This document shows positions 1-4,853 of a DNA stretch of 5,406 nucleotides, one piece after another. The first letter of the stretch is position 1, and each line of letters begins with the position of its first letter. The stretch lies in NCBI GenBank assembly GCA_937942935.1, contig CALDGT010000626.1:1-5406 (forward strand), given 5' to 3'. Below the pieces are notes generated by a model, which had not been told where the DNA came from, did no database searches, and saw only the letters and a program-made list of their open reading frames with translations. The translations under genes and the position numbers were made by a program. This stretch comes from an uncultured Chloroflexota bacterium. GTDB lineage: Bacteria > Chloroflexota > Anaerolineae > Aggregatilineales > Phototrophicaceae.

Positions 1-11
1 CAGAGAACAGA

Positions 12-1436
12 TTACCCCTTTGCGGGGATTTTATCTGCTCCGCCTAAATAGGGACGTAATGCCTCTGGGATGACCACACTGCCATCGGCTTGTTGATAAT
101 TTTCGAGGATGGCGATTAAAATGCGTGGTGTTGCCAACCCGCTACCGTTGAGGGTATGTACAAATTGGGTCTTTTTGCCTTCTGTGGGACGATATTTGAT
201 ATTGGCACGTCTGGCTTGGAAGGCTTCGGTGTTGCTACACGAACTGACTTCTAGCCATTCGCCACTCCCCGCCGCCCATACTTCCACATCATATTTTTTG
301 GTGGCGCTAAAACCCAAATCACCCGACACAATTTCTAAACGGCGATGTGGCAATCCGAGCGCCTTACAAATATCGCACGCCGCCTCGACCAACGACTCTA
401 ACTCGGCATAGCTGGTCTCTGGCGAGGTGAATTTATACATTTCCACCTTTTGGAATTGATGCACACGCTTAATCCCGCGTGTATCGCGCCCCGCCGATGA
501 TTTTTCACGGCGGAAACAGGGGGTATCTGCCACAAAATACAGGGGGAGTTGGCTTTCGTCCAAAATTTCGTCACGGAATAAATTGGTGATAGCGACTTCG
601 GCGGTGGGGAGCATATACACATCGGCTTCTTGGTCACGATAGACGACATCGGTGAATTTGGGGAATTGCCCCGCGCCGTAGAGCATATCTGCTTTGACAA
701 AGAAGGGGACATAGACTTCTTCAAAGCCTTTTGCGCGTGCCATATCCAAGAAAAAGGCTTCGAGTGCGCGTTGCAAGCGTGCGCCCCATCCACGCAACAC
801 ATACGCACGGCTACCCGCGAGTTTGACCCCGCGTTCAAAATCAATAATCCCCAAATCTACGCCCAAGTCCCAATGAGGTTTGGGTGTGAAATCAAATTCA
901 GGAATTTTTCCGTGTGGGGTATGGGGGATGTTGTGTTCATCGCTTTCGGCGACTGGCACACTTTCGTGCGGGATATTGGGCAACCACAACAGATTTTCTT
1001 CGAGTTTGGCATCCACCTCGCGCAATTGGTCATTGAGTGCATTGACCAAATCACCCATATCGCGCAATTCGTTGGTGAGGGCTTCGAGTGCGCCGTTGAG
1101 GTCGGTGGCATTGGTCATAGCAGGTGGATTTTGATTGCCTGTGAGGATGGCTTCGGCGGCATCAATATCATCATTTTGGATGAATTGGGTTGCACCGAGC
1201 GCCCGCGCAATTTTATCGGCATCTGCCAATTTTTTATCACCACGTAACATGCCCATCGCTTTATTTAATTTGTTTCGACCTGCTTGTAGGCGCTCACTTT
1301 TGACGAGCAAATCGCGCCGTTGTTTATCAATTTCGAGAATCGCATCCACACGCACAAGGGCGGGGGGGTCGTATAATTTGCCGAGTTGTTCTTTCACCCA
1401 TTCTGGTTTTTCGCGGATGAGGGTTATATCTAACAT
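12..1436 (-). CDS. serS: Seryl-tRNA synthetase
   Basis: Cytoplasmic class II aminoacyl-tRNA synthetase that charges tRNA-Ser (and tRNA-Sec where present) with serine using ATP. The 474-residue product starts MLDITLIREKPE, the usual SerRS N-terminus. A helical tRNA-binding arm covers about residues 30-150 and ends in LLWLPNIPHESVPV. The catalytic core shows the serine-site TAE motif (278-280), class II motif 2 FRRE (308-311) with the following HQFQKVEMY, and motif 3 LNGSGLATPR (429-438). Most bacterial SerRS have about 420-430 residues; the excess is mainly in the arm, around residues 80-112 (GATQFIQND to AMTNATD), which interrupts the coiled coil. The ATG at 1436 is chosen because AAGGAG (1445-1450) lies 8 nt upstream and the N-terminus fits the family. 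The stop of a 44-codon membrane protein gene is only 3 nt upstream, so co-transcription and translational coupling are likely. Identity is certain; the role of the insertion is unknown. Confidence 0.98.
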   Translation of the reverse strand: MLDITLIREKPEWVKEQLGKLYDPPALVRVDAILEIDKQRRDLLVKSERLQAGRNKLNKAMGMLRGDKKLADADKIARALGATQFIQNDDIDAAEAILTGNQNPPAMTNATDLNGALEALTNELRDMGDLVNALNDQLREVDAKLEENLLWLPNIPHESVPVAESDEHNIPHTPHGKIPEFDFTPKPHWDLGVDLGIIDFERGVKLAGSRAYVLRGWGARLQRALEAFFLDMARAKGFEEVYVPFFVKADMLYGAGQFPKFTDVVYRDQEADVYMLPTAEVAITNLFRDEILDESQLPLYFVADTPCFRREKSSAGRDTRGIKRVHQFQKVEMYKFTSPETSYAELESLVEAACDICKALGLPHRRLEIVSGDLGFSATKKYDVEVWAAGSGEWLEVSSCSNTEAFQARRANIKYRPTEGKKTQFVHTLNGSGLATPRILIAILENYQQADGSVVIPEALRPYLGGADKIPAKG

Positions 1437-1439
1437 TGT

Positions 1440-1574
1440 TTAGTCTCCTTGTTGGTCATCGTCGTCCATTGGACGGGTTAAATCGGCACGTAGCCGTAAA
1501 AAGGCGAGAACTAGCCCGATGATAATTACACCAATAATCAGGGCATCCCAAAGCTCACGGGTCATAAATTCCAT
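1440..1574 (-). CDS. Small single-pass membrane protein upstream of serS
   Basis: A 44-residue protein I do not recognise as a named family. It reads MEFMTRELWD, then a strongly hydrophobic stretch at about residues 11-26 (ALIIGVIIIGLVLAFL), a basic RLR (27-29), and an acidic tail with DDDD (37-40) ending QQGD. The composition and the positive-inside rule predict one transmembrane helix with the C-terminal tail in the cytoplasm. A Shine-Dalgarno AAGGA (1581-1585) lies 6 nt before the ATG at 1574. Met4 is a possible alternative start but is less well placed. A promoter and a terminator for the preceding gene lie just upstream. The stop (1440-1442) is 3 nt before the serS start, and the serS Shine-Dalgarno lies within the last codons, which argues that this reading frame is really translated. 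The hydrophobic-basic-acidic order also argues against a chance ORF. Function unknown. Confidence 0.78.
   Translation of the reverse strand: MEFMTRELWDALIIGVIIIGLVLAFLRLRADLTRPMDDDDQQGD
1445..1450 (-). promoter_or_regulatory. serS ribosome binding site inside the upstream small gene
   Basis: AAGGAG on the minus strand lies 8 nt before the serS ATG and is formed by the Gln-Gly-Asp codons at the end of the 44-codon gene. Ribosomes finishing the small gene would uncover or re-use this site, so serS translation is probably coupled to it. The site also fixes the serS start at 1436. Confidence 0.8.
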
Positions 1575-1592
1575 TATTTGTCCTTATCAATC

Positions 1593-1629
1593 AAAAACGC
1601 CCGTCCAGACCATCATAGACGAGCGTTTT
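1593..1629 (-). terminator. Rho-independent terminator after the sensor kinase gene
   Basis: On the minus strand AAAACGCTCGTC pairs with GACGGGCGTTTT around a 12-nt loop. The 12-bp stem has one G-U wobble and is followed by TTTTT. It begins 40 nt past the kinase stop and precedes the small gene/serS unit. Its plus-strand form has a C-A mismatch and only four Ts after the stem, so minus-strand direction is favoured. The promoter for the next unit overlaps it. Confidence 0.87.
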
Positions 1630-1641
1630 GTGAATTATCAA
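1612..1641 (-). promoter_or_regulatory. Probable sigma-70-type promoter for the small gene and serS
   Basis: On the minus strand TTGATA (1636-1641) and TATGAT (1612-1617) are separated by 18 bp. Each hexamer differs from the bacterial consensus at one position. The -10 box falls in the loop of the preceding terminator, so initiation near 1605 would give a leader of about 30 nt that contains only the 3' arm of the hairpin and would escape that terminator. Assignment is by motif only. Confidence 0.6.
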
Positions 1642-1668
1642 TCCTCGTTAGGCGGTGGTCTGGCGAAC

Positions 1669-2805
1669 TCAGTTGGAATCAGAAGAAGATGGAGAAGAAG
1701 CCGATTCTTCTTTCCATAGTGGCAACATCATACTGAAGGTTGTGCCGACATTTTCTTCACTGGTGAACCATAACCGTCCGTTCATTGCTTCTACCTCATG
1801 CTTGCATAAGTATAAATTGAGTCCATACCCATATTCGCTGATGATTTGGGGTTGGCGGGCGCGTTGGAATGCCTCAAAGACACGTTCATTCTCTTTTTCG
1901 CGGATGCCATAACCTTCATCTTTGACATCAATTTGGGCATTATTGCCCACCACGCGCACACTAATGCGAATAGGTGTGGCTTTCATACTATACATGATAG
2001 CATTACGTAATAGGTCATGCAAGATGCGCGTGAGGTAGGTGGATGATGCCACAACTGCCACTCCGCTAGGCACATCGGTCTTGACCCGTGAACGATGGTC
2101 GTGGGCATCGGTTTCTGGGTCTACCAAGTCTACCTCATCTAGCGATTCTTCAAAATCTTCTAAGAAGGTCTTGAGCGAAATTTTGCGTTTGCGGTCTCGT
2201 ATAATCTCTTTTAGATTGCCTGTGCGAATATCTTCGAGCCGTTCCATCAGGTTTTCGAGCCGTCCAACACGATTCATGTGAATGCGGATGAGGCGTGTGA
2301 ACCCGCTAATGCGTTTGGCGAGCGTCTCGACATCTTTAATTTGCTTGTTCTTCATCAATTGCTCAATGATGTCAATATGCCCCGCCGTAGATTCGATGGC
2401 ATCTTTCATCTCTAGGCGGAATTTGGTCATCAGTTCATGCAACGCATTCCAATCGGGGGTATCGAATGAAAGCATGGTGCAAATTTCGCCATTTTGGGCG
2501 CTAACAGCAGATGCCCAACAGGGGATTCTTTCGCCAGAGCGCAAAATATAAAACCGTACAGGGCGAAGCGATGTGAGTGCCTGAATCCGATACGATTCGA
2601 CTTGCTTATCGGGGTCGGTATCTGGGGTTTTGAATAAAGCGGTGGCGGCGCTCCAGCCATTGCTACGGAGTAGAGCAATATCTGTGCCGAACAAGGTACG
2701 ACTGGCTAAATTGTCATAGACTAATTTGCCATTTTGTGCAAAAACAAGAATACCTTGTCCTAAGCCATCAAGGAGTAATTGTGTATCGAATGTGGGTGTC
2801 GCCAT
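1669..2805 (-). CDS. Soluble PAS/HATPase sensor-kinase-like protein with a degenerate H-box
   Basis: A 378-residue two-component sensor-like protein with no signal peptide or membrane segment, so it should sense a cytoplasmic cue. An N-terminal PAS fold covers about residues 8-115 (LLDGLGQGILVFAQNGKLVY, then a PAS-like C-terminal half). Helices with DHp character follow at 120-200. The C-terminal HATPase domain covers about 245-365, with an N-box DLLRNAIMYS (264-273, Asn268), a G1 box DEGYGI (296-301), an F-box FEAF (310-313) and a G2 box YGYGLN (325-330). A serine-rich tail ends the protein. The stretch FRLEMKDAI (129-137) aligns with FRHEMKTPI-type H-boxes but has Leu131 where the phosphoacceptor His belongs and Asp-Ala where Thr-Pro belongs. 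His123 (HELMTKF) or His143 could be alternative acceptors. No response regulator adjoins it. No good Shine-Dalgarno precedes the ATG; GGGATAG is a weak candidate. Family assignment is firm; kinase activity is doubtful. Confidence 0.9.
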   Translation of the reverse strand: MATPTFDTQLLLDGLGQGILVFAQNGKLVYDNLASRTLFGTDIALLRSNGWSAATALFKTPDTDPDKQVESYRIQALTSLRPVRFYILRSGERIPCWASAVSAQNGEICTMLSFDTPDWNALHELMTKFRLEMKDAIESTAGHIDIIEQLMKNKQIKDVETLAKRISGFTRLIRIHMNRVGRLENLMERLEDIRTGNLKEIIRDRKRKISLKTFLEDFEESLDEVDLVDPETDAHDHRSRVKTDVPSGVAVVASSTYLTRILHDLLRNAIMYSMKATPIRISVRVVGNNAQIDVKDEGYGIREKENERVFEAFQRARQPQIISEYGYGLNLYLCKHEVEAMNGRLWFTSEENVGTTFSMMLPLWKEESASSPSSSDSN

Positions 2806-2837
2806 GAAATGTCTATCCCAAAATAAAGGTCATGAAT

Positions 2838-2878
2838 AAAAAATGGGATTGTTGATGATAACAAAATTCAACAATCCC
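2838..2878 (-). terminator. Rho-independent terminator of the marR-doxX-catE unit
   Basis: On the minus strand GGGATTGTTGA (2868-2878) pairs perfectly with TCAACAATCCC (2845-2855) around a 12-nt loop. A, then six Ts, follow (2838-2844). It starts 63 nt after the dioxygenase stop and 33 nt before the kinase start. The plus-strand reading lacks a T-tract, so direction is clear. Confidence 0.92.
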
Positions 2879-2882
2879 TTCC

Positions 2883-2903
2883 ATTCTAACGCATTTTTAG
2901 AAT
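2883..2903. repeat. Inverted repeat ATTCTAA-7-TTAGAAT between the dioxygenase gene and its terminator
   Basis: Perfect 7-bp arms (2883-2889 and 2897-2903) flank a 7-nt spacer in the AT-rich gap. It has no T-tract and is too weak to be a terminator. It could be a protein-binding site for expression of the downstream kinase gene, or chance in AT-rich DNA. Confidence 0.35.
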
Positions 2904-2912
2904 TTTGCGCTA

Positions 2913-2925
2913 ATTTGTAACAAAT
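2913..2925. repeat. Palindrome ATTTGT-A-ACAAAT
   Basis: A perfect 6-bp inverted repeat with a single central base, 17 nt after the dioxygenase stop and 10 nt from another inverted repeat. The compact symmetry resembles a dimeric-regulator site, but no convincing promoter is next to it, so its role is open. Confidence 0.35.
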
Positions 2926-2941
2926 CTTATGCGAATTGGTT

Positions 2942-3832
2942 TTAATAACCCAATATAATCCCATTCCCCGATGGGTCTTGGATGAATTTTCCTTCTGCTG
3001 TTTCTTGAATGGCGATATGTTTCGCTTGTAATTGATTCACCAAAAGGGTATGTTCAGCTTCATTAGGCGAGATGACGCTAAAATAGCGCAAACCTGTTGC
3101 ATCGGCAGGTGGGCGGGGTGCATTTTCGCCTTGCCAGATATTTGTGCCGATATGATGATGATAATCGCCCGCGCTAAAAAAGCGCATTTGTCGTGCATAT
3201 TGGGGTGGGGGAAGTTGTTTATAGGGATAATCAAACCCCATCATATCCCGATAAAAGGTGTTGCCCGCCTCAATATCTGCCACATGCAGATGGACATGAC
3301 CAATTTGTGTCTTTGGATTAAGTCCGTCCCAACGGCGGGTATCCTTATCTAATTCTGCCAATAAATCGTGCAAATCAAATTCACGACGTTTTATCATATC
3401 CGCGAAAGAACGGGGCCACACATCCTTCGGAAAATCCCACGCGAGTTCAATGCCATTGGCTTCGGCATCGGGCAGATAAATGGCTAGGTGTGTGCCATGG
3501 TTGCTAAATCCATCCACTGGGACTTGCGTTTGGATAATTTGCCGTAGCAGGTGCGCCAAATCCCATTTTGTCGGGATGAGGAATGCGGTATGATACAAGC
3601 CTGTCGTCCCGCGTACAATCCGCGCACCATCGCGTTGTGTTAGACGGAGCAAATCTTCGCCACCTGCGCCTAAGCCAGCCGATTGCCCCTCGCGCCAATG
3701 CACTTTGAATCCCAAAATATCCCGATAAAACGCGATTTGACGGTCTAAATTTGCCACAGTGTAATGCACATGCCCCAAACGGGTGTCTGGATGAATTGCT
3801 TTTGTGGTTGGTGATGGCATGGGTGTTATCAT
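2942..3832 (-). CDS. catE: Two-domain VOC protein, catechol-2,3-dioxygenase (CatE)-like
   Basis: A 296-residue vicinal-oxygen-chelate protein resembling the CatE/YfiE family, which cleaves the catechol ring with a metal and removes toxic catechols. Numbers here count from a TTG at 3835. Two duplicated modules are clear: LGHVHYTVANLDR (20-32) to NGIELAWD (127-134), and IGHVHLHVADIE (178-189) through DYHHHIGTNIW (224-234) to DPSGNGIILGY (287-297). The YHHHxGxNxW signature is typical of CatE-like proteins. Module one keeps a plausible His22/His82/Glu130 ligand set. In module two the equivalent of Glu130 is Ile294, so metal may be bound by one module only; ligand assignment is inference. The ATG at 3832 is preferred over the TTG at 3835 because AAAGGA lies 7 nt before it. 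The DoxX-like gene ends 17 nt upstream and a terminator follows. Another VOC activity, such as a thiol-dependent lyase, is possible. Confidence 0.82.
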   Translation of the reverse strand: MITPMPSPTTKAIHPDTRLGHVHYTVANLDRQIAFYRDILGFKVHWREGQSAGLGAGGEDLLRLTQRDGARIVRGTTGLYHTAFLIPTKWDLAHLLRQIIQTQVPVDGFSNHGTHLAIYLPDAEANGIELAWDFPKDVWPRSFADMIKRREFDLHDLLAELDKDTRRWDGLNPKTQIGHVHLHVADIEAGNTFYRDMMGFDYPYKQLPPPQYARQMRFFSAGDYHHHIGTNIWQGENAPRPPADATGLRYFSVISPNEAEHTLLVNQLQAKHIAIQETAEGKFIQDPSGNGIILGY

Positions 3833-3849
3833 CAAACTTTCCTTTCAAA

Positions 3850-4212
3850 TTAAGCGGTGAGCAAATACCAATTGTTGAGCAAGACAATCCCTGCAAGGAT
3901 AAATAAAAACAGATTAACACCAATCAATGGATATTCTTTGCGTCGTAAATGGACGAGTGCCGCACCAATCATCGTAAGCATCAGTCCAAGCGCCGCCAAT
4001 GGAGTCAAAAATGGGAGGATATTTGTCAGTTTTGGCAAAATCACACCGATTGCACCTAATATCTCTAATATACCAATACCGCGCACTTGTAGTTGGCTAA
4101 AATCATTGACCCAGCCCATATTTGATGCCAATTTTTCTTTTGGTTGTGTCGCTTTCATCAATCCAGCCATCCCAAACATGAGAGCAACCACAAACTGAAT
4201 AAGCACGTCCAT
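3850..4212 (-). CDS. DoxX-like four-helix membrane protein
   Basis: A 120-residue integral membrane protein of the DoxX-like type. Predicted helices lie at about residues 3-19, 43-60, 66-89 and 96-114. Family-typical stretches are visible: FGMAGLMKATQPKEKLA (13-29), GIGILEILGAIGVILP (45-60), PLAALGLMLTMIGAALVHLR (71-90) and RKEYPLIGVN (91-100). In Bacillus a DoxX-type protein (CatD) is co-expressed with the dioxygenase CatE and linked to quinone and thiol stress; the same pairing occurs here, although this protein looks closer to the DoxX_2 branch. The ATG at 4212 is chosen because AAGGA (4221-4225) lies 8 nt upstream and the fold begins there. Longer readings at 4245 or 4332 lack a good ribosome site, and the latter overlaps marR. 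The dioxygenase gene starts 17 nt downstream. The exact electron-transfer or transport role is not shown by the sequence. Confidence 0.88.
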   Translation of the reverse strand: MDVLIQFVVALMFGMAGLMKATQPKEKLASNMGWVNDFSQLQVRGIGILEILGAIGVILPKLTNILPFLTPLAALGLMLTMIGAALVHLRRKEYPLIGVNLFLFILAGIVLLNNWYLLTA

Positions 4213-4250
4213 GAGGAAAATCCTTTTCTTGAGTATATCACTCATTATTG

Positions 4251-4277
4251 TTAGCACCCTGATAGTTAGGGTGCTAA
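4251..4277. promoter_or_regulatory. Probable MarR operator between marR and the DoxX-like gene
   Basis: A perfect 10-bp inverted repeat, TTAGCACCCT and AGGGTGCTAA with a 7-nt spacer, shares the outer half-sites TTAGC/GCTAA with the palindrome in front of marR. Its minus-strand segment TTAGCACCCTAA (4266-4277) matches that palindrome at 10 of 12 positions. No T-tract follows on either strand, so an intrinsic terminator is unlikely. A possible extended -10, TGATATACT (4232-4240), lies downstream but would leave a very short leader. The hairpin could alternatively adjust the marR/doxX mRNA ratio. Confidence 0.6.
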
Positions 4278-4295
4278 GTAAATAGATAAAAAAAG

Positions 4296-4730
4296 TTAAC
4301 CGAGTTTTTCGATATTGCCAATTATTTGCCAAATCACACGGCGTAATATGGCGCGGTCTGATTCGGAAATGCCTGCTAAAATTGAATCTTCAAGGCTATC
4401 GAGTTGTTTTGCAATCGAAGTTTCTAATTCAATCCCTGCTTTTGTGGCATACACGCGCACAAGGCGGTTATCTTGTGGGTCGCGTTGGCGGGTGATGAGG
4501 TTGGCATCTTCCATTTTTTTGAGCATATTGGTGATGGTTGCCCCTTGCACCGATAGCGCCTCTGCGATTTCGGATTGTGTCATGCCATTTTGCTTGACCA
4601 CCTGACACAACACCAACCCTTGCCCACGAAACATGCCCACTTTTTCCATGAATGTATCAATCGCCGTCCGATACATCTGGCTAAATTGAGCGAGTAAATT
4701 GGCATCACTGATAATTGGTTGCTCAGGCAT
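4296..4730 (-). CDS. MarR-family transcriptional regulator
   Basis: A 144-residue winged-helix repressor of the MarR type, the usual length for the family. N-terminal dimerisation helices (about 8-48) lead into the DNA-binding part: MTQSEIAEAL (50-59), recognition helix region SVQGATITNMLKKMEDANLI (60-79), and a wing with the signature DPQDNRLVRVYAT (84-96, Asp84 and Arg89). A C-terminal dimerisation helix ends the protein. Cys42 is the only cysteine; a redox or electrophile switch through it is possible but not established. The ATG at 4730 has AAGGA (4739-4743) 8 nt upstream. The promoter and palindrome in front imply autorepression, and a related site precedes the next gene. Position suggests control of the DoxX-like/dioxygenase pair in response to a phenolic, catechol or quinone. 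It looks like classical MarR/SlyA rather than the DUF24 (HxlR) type that controls catDE in Bacillus. Confidence 0.93.
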   Translation of the reverse strand: MPEQPIISDANLLAQFSQMYRTAIDTFMEKVGMFRGQGLVLCQVVKQNGMTQSEIAEALSVQGATITNMLKKMEDANLITRQRDPQDNRLVRVYATKAGIELETSIAKQLDSLEDSILAGISESDRAILRRVIWQIIGNIEKLG

Positions 4731-4740
4731 TAATCGTTTC

Positions 4741-4764
4741 CTTGCTAATCATTAGCTTGCTAAT
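4741..4764. promoter_or_regulatory. Probable MarR/SlyA-type operator in front of marR
   Basis: The minus strand carries the perfect palindrome TTAGCAAGCTAA (4752-4763). A second copy of ATTAGCAAG follows 15 nt downstream, so the 9-mer is directly repeated at 4756-4764 and 4741-4749. As I recall, TTAGCAAGCTAA is the high-affinity site described for Salmonella SlyA, a MarR-family member. It overlaps the predicted marR transcription start, where bound repressor would block transcription. Confidence 0.75.
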
Positions 4765-4765
4765 T

Positions 4766-4794
4766 ATTTTATATCAGGTAGAAATTTTTGTCAA
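4766..4794 (-). promoter_or_regulatory. Strong sigma-70-type promoter of marR-doxX-catE
   Basis: On the minus strand a consensus TTGACA (4789-4794) and TAAAAT (4766-4771) are separated by 17 bp. An overlapping TGATATAAA offers an extended -10 alternative with shorter spacing. The predicted start near 4759 falls inside the palindromic operator and leaves a leader of about 28 nt before the marR ATG. Confidence 0.82.
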
Positions 4795-4807
4795 GTTAGA
4801 TACATGC

Positions 4808-4839
4808 AAAAAAATGCCCTTCCGCATGAAGGGCATTTT
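4808..4839 (-). terminator. Rho-independent terminator of the peptidase gene
   Basis: On the minus strand AAAATGCCCTTC pairs perfectly with GAAGGGCATTTT around a 5-nt loop, and an unbroken run of seven Ts (4808-4814) overlaps the end of the stem. It starts 15 nt past the peptidase stop and lies just upstream of the marR promoter, insulating the two units. Confidence 0.94.
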
Positions 4840-4853
4840 GAAAATATATTTTT

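Noticed and set aside
120..152. SerRS motif 3 written as LATPR instead of the common LAVGR, as a possible loss of function
   Set aside because: The conserved arginine and the NGSGLA context are intact, and variation at these two positions occurs among SerRS.
630..1247. A 205-codon open frame on the plus strand opposite serS
   Set aside because: It lies entirely antisense to an unambiguous seryl-tRNA synthetase, has no recognisable domain and no clear ribosome site. It reflects codon bias of the real gene.
1575..1668. A T-box riboswitch controlling serS
   Set aside because: The whole gap before the small gene is only 94 nt, with no T-box consensus and no room for a specifier stem; the hairpin is fully explained as a terminator of the preceding gene.
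4251..4277. The TTAGCACCCT/AGGGTGCTAA hairpin as a marR terminator
   Set aside because: No T-tract follows on either strand, and the half-sites match the palindrome in front of marR, so an operator is the better reading.
4213..4332. Longer N-terminus for the DoxX-like protein, starting at 4332 or 4245
   Set aside because: The extension overlaps marR, its start codons lack a good Shine-Dalgarno, and it crosses the operator-like inverted repeat. The ATG at 4212 has AAGGA at ideal spacing and begins the family fold.
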